In this document: positions 12,214-23,539 of the stretch, one piece after another
Layout: every line of letters starts with the position of its first letter
How positions within the stretch are numbered: position 1 is the stretch's first letter
Assembly: GCA_019426215.1 (NCBI GenBank)
Contig: CM033393.1
Coordinates: forward strand, 9,210,046-9,274,045
Source of the DNA: Buddleja alternifolia
Lineage: Eukaryota > Streptophyta > Magnoliopsida > Lamiales > Scrophulariaceae
Length of the DNA: 64,000 bases
Reading direction: 5' to 3'
Position numbers and translations under genes: made by a program
The notes under the pieces: generated by a model
What the model was told of the DNA's origin: nothing
Databases searched by the model: none
What the model saw: the letters and a program-made list of their open reading frames with translations, nothing else

Positions 12214-12353
12214 TATATGTATGGGTGTATGTATATTTGTGTATGTGTGGGTACATTTATTGTGTATATGTGGGTGTATATGTATATTTGTGTATGTGTA
12301 GATGGGTGTATGTATAAATTTGTGTATTTACGAAAATATTTTTCGTTTATAAT

Positions 12354-12562
12354 TTGACCGTGTCAGAATGACACGAAATTTGCACGGTCATAGCGAAACG
12401 GCATTCCGAACAATACGTATTTTTGTAATAAAACACGTATTTGAGGCCTTAAACGATCTCGGATGGCTAAAATCACGAGAGCGTAAGACTTTGTCTTACG
12501 TTTTGTTCGGAATGCCATTTCGCTATGACCGTGCAAATTTCGTATCATTCCAACACGGTCAA
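12354..12562. repeat. Foldback (long inverted repeat) element, about 209 bp
   Basis: The left arm 12354-12418 and right arm 12498-12562 are reverse complements over about 65 bp with only a handful of mismatches. The outer ends read TTGACCGTGT and ACACGGTCAA. The inner part has a further perfect stem, CGTAAGAC-TTT-GTCTTACG (12482-12500). Open frames across it on both strands are products of the symmetry. It could be a small MITE or a hairpin RNA source. No clear target duplication was found. Confidence 0.8.
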
Positions 12563-12589
12563 AATTTTTTTTTATATATATGATATTAT

Positions 12590-12985
12590 TTTTCGTATTA
12601 ATTCTACAACTGCTTTGTGTTTTGATTTTGTGCGTAATTACTTGCATATGTTTGATCGCCATATGTTTGTCATATTGCCTAACTTAATAGTTTGAAAGAA
12701 TATAAGTTAGGGTTCAAAGAAATCATCACATCATCCGTAAAAAATAGGGAATTGCCCCTAGAGATAGGTAGAGATTCCCGGGTGCAGTTAGCCGGATTTA
12801 TTCGGGGAAATTCTAAAACTTGAATGCATGATTATTGATTAAATTCTCGGATAGACGTATTTAGAGAACTGTCAATTTATCATAGGATTATTACAGCCGA
12901 GACATCGGGTAGTAATTAATTAAGGAATTTTCACCAAAGCAATAGTAGTCTAATAATACGAAGAATAGTTCATATTTATATTAAC
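12590..12985. mobile_element. Fragment of Athila LTR inside the CACTA element
   Basis: This stretch aligns collinearly with 50645-51020 of the Athila-B LTR. Shared phrases include 'ttcgtattaattct', 'agccggatttat', 'gattctcggatagac' and 'gagacatcgggtaataatt' (one base different). It includes no LTR end, primer site or coding sequence. The differences are numerous, so it is older than Athila-B. Confidence 0.85.
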
Positions 12986-12997
12986 ACGTAAATTTGG

Positions 12998-13196
12998 CCT
13001 ATTACAGCGGTTTTTTCCTAAACCGCTGTAATAGGCTTCTTAAAAAAAAAAATTTTTTTTTTAATACCCTATTACAGCGGTTATAAAAATAACCGCTGTA
13101 ATAGGTATCTATTACAGCGGTTTTTAACCGCTGTAATTGGCCTGAACCAATTACAGCGGTACCTAATTGGCCAAAAATAACCGCTTTAATAGGTCA
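12998..13196. repeat. Right subterminal hairpin repeats of the non-autonomous CACTA
   Basis: Four inverted pairs of CTATTACAGCGGTT with AACCGCTGTAATAG-type arms lie back to back, ending about 12 bp before the terminal repeat. The last pair is weaker (CCGCTTTAAT). Confidence 0.8.
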
Positions 13197-14989
13197 TTTC
13201 TGTAGTAGTGTTAGAGCAAAACCAGTTGGCTTGCTGTGCCCAATGTCGAGGTAATAAGCCAGATCCACATCACATTTAGGAGTTAAGCCACCTTGTCTGT
13301 CTTGTTGGAGGATAAGAGAAGAAAGTATCTGACCAGGAGTTTTACCTAGTTGAATGACCAAATAGTATTTCCTCTCAATTTCTGTAAGCTGAGATTTGAA
13401 TACTATATCACTGATATTTCTGTCAATATCAATCAGCAACGCTTCAGCGTATCCATCTTGAAAAAGTGCCTTGGCCTTGTAACTTTCTCAGCAACGCTCT
13501 GACCTTCTGAGCGTGCCTCAGTCATGACCTCTGAAGAATGTGGTAGTTGGACCCCTTCGGACATAGGTTCCTCGGCATCCACTGCAACGCTTGTCGCAAC
13601 GTCTTTGGCAATAGCCACCACTTCTTCTTAATCAACATCCAGGTGGACGTCAATTGATGCTTCAGGAGCAGCTGTAACTAAAGCTGTAGCACAAGAACTA
13701 TCCTCTATAAGAGCAGGATCTTCTACAGATGTAGGAAAAGAAATGCTGCGGGAAGAAATAAACTTACCCTAAGAGCTTGGCTCAGCAGCGACTTCTTGAG
13801 CACTTGGCTCAGCAGCAATATCTTGAGCGTTTGGCTCGATAATCTCAGGCTCTTCAGGAACAAGAGTAGCTTGACGCTTGCTTGTCCTGGAACGCTTAAA
13901 GATCTTCTTAACGTTGACTCCTTCAACGAGCTTAAGCGTTTGAGCGGGAGGAGCAGCAGCTGGTTCTTCAAAGTCTATTTGTTTCATTATACCTTCTAGC
14001 TTCCTCCGCTTGATCAAAGGGATCTTGTCCTCTGCATCCTCATCGGTTTCCTCATCGTCCTTTTGAGGAGAGGGAACAACTTGAGCCTTGGACTTTCTTG
14101 GAGCCCTCTTCTTGGTAACAGCCGATGCTTCATGGCTTCCACTTGAGTAGGACACTCAACCTCTTCGTCAGACGCTGCACGTACTTCTAGACGCTCAGAC
14201 AGTACTCTAGCAGCACCACCAACTTAGGGAGGCTTGAAGAGATTATTCAAAATCCTTTTTCCCAGCAGCTTGGCCTTATTCAGAGGTTGGCCAGACTAGT
14301 AGACACAGCCTGATTGATATAGCAGGTCACTCAAAATGAGCCCATAAGGTTTATTTGGGGCGCTTAAACAGTCCCTAAACCTTCCAAAGACATACTCACT
14401 CCAGTTGATCTTAATGTTGAGGAGTATCGTTGTCATCACCTGAAACTGTATTGGGTTGACCTTATCAAAAGTACCCACTCTACATTCTATGATTTTGCTG
14501 CAGAAATCAGCCATCAGTTGGTATTTAGATACTAATTCTTTCTTTTCGAAGTGTTGTTTGTATGGTACACCATCATAAGCACTCATAGTAGTCCATGCTT
14601 CCTTGATTTGTTCCAGAGTAACACAATCCAATGCCTCACCCTCATTTGGGAGATTGAAGTTCTTGGCAATAGAGGCAGCAGACAGTACAAATTCTTTTGG
14701 TGACTCCTTCTTAGATAGAGGAATGAGACAAGAGATCAACCTCTTGTCCTCGAAGAGTTTGGTAGTTTTCCAGAAAGTGTCGACTTCCATCGAAAACAGA
14801 TAAGAGTATTGACTCAAGAATGTTTTAAGCCTAGCCTTGGTGACAGAGTCCATCATTTCTATCAGGTTAATCTGAGGTTGTTCATATAGAAACTTCCAAT
14901 TGACAACAAGGCCTTTAGTGACCTTGATGGTAGGCTCGGCAGAAGTAGCAGTAGATTTCTTTGGTGTCATTTTAGTGAAAGAGATAAAC

Positions 14990-15808
14990 TGAGATTTTCT
15001 TTTTCAAGAAGAGAGAGAGATAGTAATTTTGCAGAAAGCTTTGAGTAAGCGTAAGTAATTTTTCTGCAGAAATTTTGTTTTAAATGACACAGTAAATAAA
15101 TTTTAGAAACTTGTGTTCTCTTGTCTCTGTAGGATTTAAACACGTGTAAAGTTATTTTAATCTCAGCCATGGAAATTTTAACAGCGGACATGAGTTCTAA
15201 GCAAGAGAGGGAAGTTACATTTGGTAACTCCCATATATAAATATTTGACATTCGAGTTAAAGTTTTAAAACGTTTGGCATTTTCAAAGTGTAATGCACGT
15301 GCCTGATGGTATACTGACACGTACCCAGACATGTACTAACTCTGAACCGTCATTTTGAAAAGTTTTTATTACCCGCCAGTTTGATGCGATGGAAACGTGT
15401 GAATAGAATCCAAAATAAACTTTTGAGTCTATCCACTACGTTAAGAAGCGTGTAAAATTTATGCTTGAATTTTACAAACAATTTTTATGTTAAATGTTGA
15501 AGGGAATAAGTTAAACGCTTAACAAATATCACTTGTTAACGCTTGTTGTAACTGTTTTATGTCGACGCTTGTAATCAAAGTCTTTTTATGCTTGAGCGTC
15601 CAACATATTATGCACAAATAATACTGAACGTTGATAATCATGCAAATGAAAGTTTTTGATCATTGACGCTTGCAATTAGGTTCAAGTACAATTTTAAGGT
15701 TCCCTCTAAATTTATTAACTTGTAACAACTTTTTAAAGATTTTTTGGACATAAATAAAGTGGATTCCCCCTAAATTATATGTCTAATAAAATATGATGCA
15801 GAAAATGA
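14990..15808. other. Sirevirus spacer between pol and the extra ORF
   Basis: This interval lies between the ATG of the downstream ORF and the pol stop. I see no coding sequence. It is rich in ACGCTTG-type motifs (around 15516, 15540, 15566 and 15666). If the downstream ORF is expressed from a spliced or internal transcript, its leader would lie here, but no clear splice pair was identified. Confidence 0.5.
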
Positions 15809-18800
15809 TTAAGCATTTAAATCGATCATACCTAATTCACTTCTTAAAGTGAGAAAACGTTGTTTGTTGAGAACTTTGGTGAAGATATCTGCCAATTGTT
15901 TGTCAGTCCCAATAAAGTGTATGGAGATATCTTTCTTTTGAACATGATCACGAAGAAAATGGTATCTAATGTCAATATGTTTGGTTCTGGAATTAAGAAC
16001 ACGGTTTTGAGTCATGGCTAGAGCACTTTGGTTATCGCAATGAATGGGGATTGGACCTAGGATTATACCATAATCTCTAAGTTGTTGTTTCTTACTACGC
16101 CATGAAACTAACCTATCACCTAGAAATTGACATGTACCACTAGTAATCTTACGATCTATTTTGCAACCTTCAAAATCTGCATCTGAGTAACCAATTAGTT
16201 CAAAAGGAGAGTCCCTTGGATACCATAAGCCCACATTTTGTGTGCCTTTTAGGTATTTAAGGATCTTCTTGGCAGCAAATAAGTGAGACTCTTTAGGATC
16301 AGCTTGAAATCGTGCACACATGCATACCGAAAACATAATATCAGGTCGACTAGCAGTAGATAAAGAAGTGATCCAATGATACCTCTATAATTAGTGATAT
16401 CAACCTTCTTCCCACTTTCATCTTTATCTAACTTAAGCGTTTGGCTCATTGGAATTTTTGAATATGATGCATTTTCTATAGCAAATTTCTTAATCATATT
16501 ACGTGTATATTTAGCTTGGTTAATAAATATGCCATTAGGGAGTTTTTTAACTTGTAATCCTAAGAAAAAAGTTAATTCACCCACCATGCTCATTTCAAAT
16601 TATTCTTGCATCATTTTTGAAAAATTTTCACACAGACGCTTGTTAGTAGAACCAAATATAATATCATCAATGTAAATTAAGACGAAGAAAATATCTTCGT
16701 CATTGGTAATTTTAAATAACGTTGTATCAACGCTGCCAATAAGAAAAATAGAGAGAGTGTCATACCATGCTCGGCGTGCTTGCTTAAGCCCATAAAGTGC
16801 TTTGTCTAGCTTGTAAACCATACCCTTTCCATGGTTGTTGATGAATCCTAGTGGTTGCTCCACATATACCTCTTCTTGGAGTTTACCATTCAGGAAGGCA
16901 CTCTCCACGTCCATCTGATACACCGTAAACTTGTTGAACGCTGTATACGCTAGAAACATGCGGATTGCTTCAAGACGGGCGACAGGAGCATATGTCTCAT
17001 CAAAGTCAATACCCTCTTCTTGACAATATCCTTGAGCTACGAGTCTGGCCTTGTTTCTTGTCACAATGCCATTCTCATCTATCTTATTTATGTAAACTCA
17101 TCTAGTTCCAATAACTCCGTGTTGAGTTGGTCTTGGTACTAGTGTCCAAACCTTACTACGCTCAAACTGATTAAGTTCTTGTTCCATGGCTTCAATCGAA
17201 CTTGGGTCGCTTAGCGCTTCATTCACTTTCTTAGGTTCCATTTGAGATAGAAAGCTTGCGAACATAACCTCGTTGAATGTAGCGGCTCTAGTTCTAACAT
17301 GCGCTTCAATATCTCCAATAATTTGCTCAGGTGGATGATCAAGTAGCCATAGTCTATCTGGTTGGAAAGGGTTAAGAGGTTGAACAGGCACTTGACGATC
17401 AGATGCTTGACTTCCCTCTTGCGTAGGTGCTTCAAGTTCACAGATCCTTATTTGCTCTTGATGATCACTCTCTTCATGATCATTAGCAGACCTTGCATTG
17501 TTATCCGAAATATCTTCATGAGTAATCTTAGAAGATGGTACTAAGATCTCATCATCGTCGTCACTATCATCATCAATGGTAATCGTAGACGCTTGATGAC
17601 ACAGATCTTCAACTCCTACATCATTCATATTAACCTTACTCGGTTCTTGGTTAGCATTATCAAAAACAACATGAATAGATTCCTCAACCTTCGATTTGAT
17701 CTTGTTTAGGATGCAAAAATTCTTTCCATTCTTGGTGTAGCCTAGAAAGATTCCCTCATCCGCTTTAGGATCAAATTTCTTTAGCCTATGGGATCCATTA
17801 TTATGGATAAAACATTTAGAACCAAAGACGTGAAAATATGAAACATTTGACTTACGTCCCTTCCACAATTCATATGGAGTTTTCCCATGCTATTTGTTGA
17901 TCATACAACGGTTTTGAGTATAACAAGCAGTGTTGATCGCTTCAGCCCAAAACCTAGGAGAAACCTTGGACTCTGCTAACATCATCCTAGTGGCTTCCTT
18001 GAGTGTTCTGTTCCTGCGCTCAGCAACACCATTCTGTTAAGGAGTTCGGGGAGCTGAATACTCATGATGTATTCCATTCTCTGCACAAAACTTCTCAACA
18101 ATCTTGTTAGTAAACTCAATACCGTGATCGCTTCTAATTCTTGTACCTTTAAGATTTTCCAATGTTTGAAGTTTCCGAATAAGCGTTGTTAACTTGTCTC
18201 ATATTTCATCTTTGGACGAAAGAAATTCCACCCAAGTAAATCGAGAGAAATTATCTACTATCACCAATGTATACTTTTTACCGCTAACACTAATCGTTTG
18301 AACAGGTCCAAACAGATCCATGTGAAGTAGTTCAAGTATTCTAGTGGTAGATAGATGAGGTTTTTTCTTGAAAGATGATTTAACTTTTTTGCCCATTTGA
18401 CAAGCGTCACAAAAGCGATCCTTGTGAAATGGTGTTTTTGGTAATCCCTCTACAAGATTTAGATTTATAAGCTGAGAGACTGTCTTAAAGTTGAGGTGAT
18501 TCATTTTTCTATGTCATAACCAACCCGTTTTAGATTTATTTTTAGCAACAAAACATGTTGGGTTGTTATCAGTTGTTGAACCCCAATCTACCAAATATAC
18601 GTTGTTAGTTCTTTTACCTTTAAATTTAGTAGACTCAGTCTTAGCGTCATTTATATAGAAACAGTCGCTTGAGAATATGACTTCAAAGTCTTTATCACAG
18701 AATTGACTCCAAATACAACCTGAGGACCATTGGCGGCTTGATAGTTGATCAATAGATCCTTGGAACCAGTCATGTGCCTTGACAATCCACTTTCGAAGTA

Positions 18801-19375
18801 CCAAATTGATGTATCGGCTCTAGCTCTAGGTAACTGCAATCAAAAAGGAAGTTCTATTTCTGTTTAGGTACCCATTGTTGCTTGGGTCCTTTAACATTAG
18901 TAGCATCGTTAGTTTGAATTAGAACTTTAGGAACTCATATTTGCCTAGTCTTCATTGTTGGAAAATTGGCCTTCTTGGGTTCCACATTGTGGTGTGTGTG
19001 CTTTTTGGGTGTATAATAATATCCTCGATTATAATAGAAATCATAATCATAGTCATAATCATAATTATCATAGTATCGATAATATGATCTTGACTGCCTT
19101 GGATATTGACATTGGTATTTTCTTGGCACTGGCTTGGGTTGCACTTTTGGTGCTAGACGCTTAGCGCTTGATCCACAGTGGTTAGGTTTATCCTTAGCCT
19201 TTTGAGCATTTTCATGAACCCATCTTTGTGAATCATTTGCCTTTGCCTTTCCCTTGCCTGAGTCAGCTTTGGCTTTCTCATTTGGCCTCGTACTATTGTC
19301 GCTCGGTTCATTTTGTGTTTGACCTTGTGAACCTTTCTCAACAAAGAAAACACTCTTTCTTTTGTTGTTTGCCAT
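15809..19375 (-). pseudogene. Sirevirus pol: protease, integrase, reverse transcriptase, RNase H (decayed)
   Basis: In order on the minus strand: a Lys/Tyr-rich linker (19375-18935); protease near 18839, where the active DSG reads ESG within FESGLSRHMTG; and the integrase zinc region and core start (18504-18199, CDACQMGKK and HMDLFGP). The integrase C-terminal part follows (17868-17098), then RT (17064-16249) with [27 protein letters not shown] and the catalytic [10 protein letters not shown] box. RNase H (16336-15809) has DNQSALAM and TKHIDIRYHFLRD and lacks the STAEAEY stretch, which has been deleted after SWRSKKQ. Stops and frame changes separate the blocks. Normal copia order (integrase before RT) is kept. 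The protein is dead on protease change, RNase H deletion and frame breaks. Confidence 0.92.
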
Positions 19376-21067
19376 AACATTAGATTTATTTGGTTGTTTA
19401 CCGGATTTATTGCATCCTAAACCGGTCTTTTCATCAAATAATCATGTTACCTCAGTCACATTGTCTAGCTTTCTTGACGCTTTGGACAATGATGAGACGA
19501 GTTGTTCGGATTTTGCAAGTTTAACAATCAGCTCAGCTTCTCTCTTGACTATTATATCAAGGTGACTTTTCAAATTTATTATATCACTTTCAAGTGATTA
19601 GTTCTTCTCAATGCACTGTTGCTAAACTTGCAACTCTTCTTTGAGTGTCATATTATCACTTTGGAGTGATGAAATGATATGAAAGTGATTTTGATATAAT
19701 TTAGAGGCATCTTGACAATCATTATAATATTCTTTGACTTTGTCAAGTAATTCATCATATGAAAGACGAAGTGATAACTCAGTGTTTACCTCAGGGGACG
19801 CTTCATCATCTCTGGCTATGAGACAAATAAGCGCTGAGTCATCCACTGGCTCATAATCATCACTACTCTCGTTTGATGACTCCAAATCTTTAGTTGCGGA
19901 CGCTTGTTCTAATTCTGCTAGCAAACCTTGTTGATTAAGGTTGCTCCTAAATTGGTTTCTATCTAAGTAATCCTGCCTTGAAGTCTTAGATATGTTTGAA
20001 TAAGGGCAATTTACCTGGTAATGCCTTGTTTTCCTGCAATTATAACAAAGATTAGTTTTCATTTTTTGTTCATTTGTTAACTTTGCATTGTGTGGTTTTG
20101 AGACCACGGGTGTTGAAGGATTTTCAGTAGACACTTAGAACTGAACAGGCGCTTGAGTTGTAGGAACAGAATATTGAGGCGCTTGAAACTATTGTTGTAC
20201 TGGAGTAAGCGCTTGATATGAATTTTGTCCTTGATTGCTGGAACCTTTTCCTTTCTTTCCATATCTCAAGAACTTCCTGCATCTATTCAGTAAAGCCAAC
20301 TCCTCTTCCTCGCTAATATCTGAAACCTTTCCCTTGTTAACCGAATTACCCTTGATTGACGCTATAAGCGCTCCAGACTCAATCACTGGACTGCTCACTG
20401 CATCACTAGTCGAATTCAACTCAAACTCAAATGCTTTGAGTTCTAAAAAAGCATCTTCTGAAGTTAAACTATCCAAGTTGTTCGACTCCCTCTTAGCTGT
20501 TATCTTCATCAAAAATATAGCACATAGATTTCTAAAGATTTTGACCACCATTTCCCGATTTTGTAAATCCATACACAAAGATGTTAATTCTGTAGTAAGA
20601 GTTGTGAATCTTATATCCAGTTGTTCGAAAGTTTCATTGGGCAACATCTTGAAACTGTTAGATCTTTCCTTGGCAATGGAAAGCTTGTTCTCTTTAATCT
20701 GAGCTGAACCACCACAAATTATGGCTAACTTATCCCAGATTTCCTTAGTAGTGTTGCATAACTTAATCTTGTTGAATAAGTTGTCATTATCACCGATAGT
20801 TGTATATAGAGCATTACAACCAACATTGTCCAACTTTGCTCTTCGACGCTCATCTGAAGACCATTCTTGTTTTGCCTTTTCCACGTAACCATCCGGAGTG
20901 TCTTCCGTGGCTCCAGGCGCTCTAGTGATAACCTTATATATTTTGATTGGCCCATCTGAAATAATATCGCACATGTCATCATCACATGAATAGAGATACG
21001 AAAATACTTTGACTTTCCATGTGTCATAGTTTGACTCAGTCAGTTTGGGAACTTTAGGAAATGCTAT
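19376..21067 (-). pseudogene. Sirevirus gag (capsid/nucleocapsid), decayed
   Basis: The expected first codon reads ATA (21067-21065) ahead of an open frame with KLTESNYDTWKVKV, the usual copia gag opening. The frame runs through a UBN2-type region (NTTKEIWDKL, FKMLPNETFEQLDIRF) to about 20189. A CCHC zinc knuckle, CYNCRKTRHYQVNC, lies at about 20040-20010 in the next open block (20134-19622). There, Arg replaces the Gly usually found before His. Gag would form the virus-like particle and package RNA. The missing ATG and later stops make it a pseudogene. Confidence 0.85.
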
Positions 21068-21147
21068 AAGGAAAATTTAAAGCAACTTGATTTGAAAAAA
21101 GATCTAAACAACCTGTTATGCTAAATTTTAAAATTTCAATTTTAACC

Positions 21148-21159
21148 GCTCTGATACCA
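21148..21159 (-). promoter_or_regulatory. Sirevirus primer binding site (tRNA-Met type)
   Basis: The minus strand reads TGGTATCAGAGC two bases from the LTR end. This is the standard copia primer site complementary to the 3' end of initiator tRNA-Met. Confidence 0.93.
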
Positions 21160-21161
21160 CT

Positions 21162-22683
21162 TGTTGGTCCCAAGTAGCATACGAAAGCGTCTAGAAGGGG
21201 GGGGGATTGAATAGACTACGCAGTCTTTTTCGACTTCAAAAATTTGTATTAAAAATGTGTTGGACGCTTGAAAAGTAGGCGCTTGACTGAGCGTCTATTG
21301 AAGACTGTTTTTAGAAAGATAACTTAAACTTCAAGATTTGAATACTATAACCAAATAGGTTTAAGCGTTCACTTCTTTGATCAGTGTTAGCACAGCGGAA
21401 TTGATTTTATAGTCTTCTTGTTTGAAAGCTTTTACCGTTACAAACCGTTTCTTAGTTGCTCGGCTTTGATTGTGTTTAACTTAATCAATTTATGCAATGA
21501 TATGATAATATTGGAATTGACTGTAAAGTAAATAACACAATATTTGTAAGGTTCATTGGGTGGTGTAATCCCAACTACGTCCTTCTTATCCTTGAACACT
21601 TAAAGGCAATCCACTAAGATGATTCTCAAATAATCACACAGAATCTTCTACAAATTAGGGAGAGATGGATGTCGATGACTTGAGCTTCTTGATCACACAG
21701 ATTTCTACTCCAAATCACTTCTATCCCCTTGCTTCTTTCGCCTAAAAATAATGCAAGTATCCAACTTCGATTTCACACAGATAGCGAGGCTTGGATGGGG
21801 TTTTTCTAAACGGTTTGTTTGATTTTGATAAAATTCAAACAACTGGGAATATCTCAATAGTAATGAAGGTTTCTCTGAAAACAAAGTTTGAGATATTGAT
21901 TGACTATCTCAGGAATTTAAGAAAAGCAAAGAGAATGTGTGCTTGAATGGTCTGGCTTTTTTGAGTGTTTTAAGGAATGAGACTTCAATGCAACAACAAT
22001 TTGGCTTGGAATCAATCAGGTATGTATGGCTTGTTGTTGAAGTCATATTTATAGGCATTCTTGGAAAAAGTGTTCGTTTGACACATGTACAGGCGCGTGT
22101 TTCTCACTTCCGCGAGTGAACAACTTTTGTCCTTTTTCCTGAAAAGTTGGTGCTGCAGTCTGTGAAAGTTGACAGTCTAACAGGGTGACTTCTCAGTACA
22201 TCCAAAAGAGCTTATCACATTTAATGCTCTTATCAGCATTTAATACATTTGAATTAAATGCCCATTGTCACTATATGCACTGAGAATATTTGTATTAAAC
22301 TCCTTCTGAACTTAGAAATAAATTCAGGTGAAATCAGTCATTGATATATGCTCATTCATCCCTGAATAACTTCAGTCCTAATGAACGCTTGATATAGATG
22401 GTCATTTGGACGCTTGGAATCTTTATCTTCATTCAGACTTCAGGCGCTTGAGTCTTCAAACTTAACTACTGATAAACTCACTCAGAAATTATCAGACGCT
22501 CAGCCTAAGAATACTTAGCCTAACACTCTAGAATAAAAATAAAACAAAGCCTATAAAGCCTATTACAATTCTAACGCTCAAAGCGTATACATGATTTCTG
22601 CTAAAATCAAACTTACATATTTTGGGGTCTAACAAGTAATCCTCATTGTCATCATCAAAACATCTAACATGAAATTCCTAACA
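21162..22683 (-). repeat. Sirevirus 5' LTR (right copy, 1522 bp)
   Basis: It begins TGTTGGTCCC and ends CCTAACA, followed by the CGAAC target copy (22684-22688). It keeps several GACGCTTG/GGCGCTTG motifs that are mutated in the left copy, for example at 21262-21290. Confidence 0.95.
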
Positions 22684-22688
22684 CGAAC

Positions 22689-23539
22689 CTTGACTACGAA
22701 TACCATATGTGTATAAACTCTTCACCGACGTGACCCTATCAAGTAAGAGTCATGGTTTAATCAAACTCATATATAGAACTTGATACTGTACTTAGAATCA
22801 TAATAATGTGAAATTACCAATCTACCCTCAGTGACAATCACGGGATAGTTTATATGCTTTGGACAAAGACTTATAATTTCAATTACTTATGATCGTACAG
22901 GTCACATACTCGTTTACTGTCAAGACGATGAATCCTGTTTTGGCAAGTTATCTTATAACATCGAATGCACCATTGGATCGTACTTCAAGGTCGACCCCAC
23001 CTATCAGGTGATACGGATCTAACTACTCTGATAACATATGCAATACTACAAAGACTCCTCAGGTCTAAAGTTCACACATACTATCACAATCTTAATCTCA
23101 GTCATTGACAGTCAAAGAGTAAATACCCATGTGATCAGATTAATGCGAGTCGAGTTCAAATATGTTAATTTCATCAATCATATTTATGACACCAGCTCCC
23201 ACTATCTAATCAGTGTATGGCTGGCACTTCCTTGTCAAAGAAGGTGTCATATGAGTTGAATATCAATGCCCAATTAATATTCATTAACTCACGAACTCCA
23301 AGTTTTAGAGATTAAGTACTGCACTGTTTCAGTGCCTCCTCTTGTCCATAAGAGGTGGAAAGTCTATCTTGAAATCTCTTGGACTAATTTGTTCAATACT
23401 TTTAAATGTCATTAGATTTATATGAACAATATCAAGACCTTTATTCTATAAATAGAAACATCAAACGTTTTGTACAAATAACTTATCTAAGCCCTACACA
23501 ATCTAATTGCTCATAGGCATTGAGAGTATACCCCTAACA
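22689..23539. other. Right half of an old LTR-like sequence
   Basis: This sequence continues 7949-8341 across the Sirevirus insertion. It contains no coding sequence. The end 'cccctaaca' is a plausible LTR end, and the composition resembles copia LTRs in this window. No start, primer site or partner LTR could be matched, so the call is tentative. Confidence 0.35.

Larger units (their letters stand above)
11577..13210. mobile_element. Non-autonomous CACTA element inside the Sirevirus ORF
   Basis: The right end is TTCTGTAGTAGTG, the inverse of CACTACTACAGAA, followed by TTA (13211-13213). Subterminal hairpins of the TTACAGCGGTT family line both sides. No transposase sequence is present. The left end lacks the CACTA tip: host sequence ends 'tctgtt' at 11576 and the element begins mid-hairpin with 'gtaacaggtc', so the tip was lost. 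It probably relied on transposase from full copies such as CACTA-3. Confidence 0.85.
10150..14970 (-). pseudogene. Sirevirus ORF downstream of pol (env-position, unknown function), interrupted
   Basis: From ATG at 14970 the first 224 codons are open (MTPKKSTATSAEPTIK start) with no recognised domain. A stop at 14296 is followed by a Lys/Glu/Pro-rich stretch with a KRRK-type basic patch (14155-13769) and open segments at 13439-13194 and 11500-11054. Further left, the same frame continues with in-frame stops through two similar copies of an EHFxKxLDxL-type stretch, likely coiled coil (10900-10600). The CACTA at 11577-13210 splits it. Removing the insertion leaves flanks that read in one frame. 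Sireviruses such as soybean SIRE1 carry an ORF here called env-like. I see no clear signal peptide or membrane segment, so the name should not be taken as a function. Confidence 0.65.
8342..22683 (-). mobile_element. Sirevirus-type Ty1/copia LTR retrotransposon with downstream env-position ORF
   Basis: Two LTRs (8342-9876 and 21162-22683) run TGTTGG to CTAACA and are flanked by the direct repeat CGAAC (8337-8341 and 22684-22688). On the minus strand the order is LTR, primer site TGGTATCAGAGC, gag, protease, integrase, RT, RNase H, a long extra ORF, polypurine tract, LTR. A third ORF after pol and a purine tract of AAAAAGGGAGAAAT form abutting TGTTAG are marks of the SIRE/Maximus lineage. All genes carry stops or shifts. 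Without the CACTA insertion it would be about 12.7 kb. Confidence 0.93.

Noticed and set aside
12363..12662. Open frames on both strands with similar peptides
   Set aside because: The similarity comes from the foldback arms being reverse complements, not from a gene.
21148..21159. tRNA gene fragment
   Set aside because: Only the primer-binding part complementary to tRNA-Met is present. No tRNA gene was recognised in the window.
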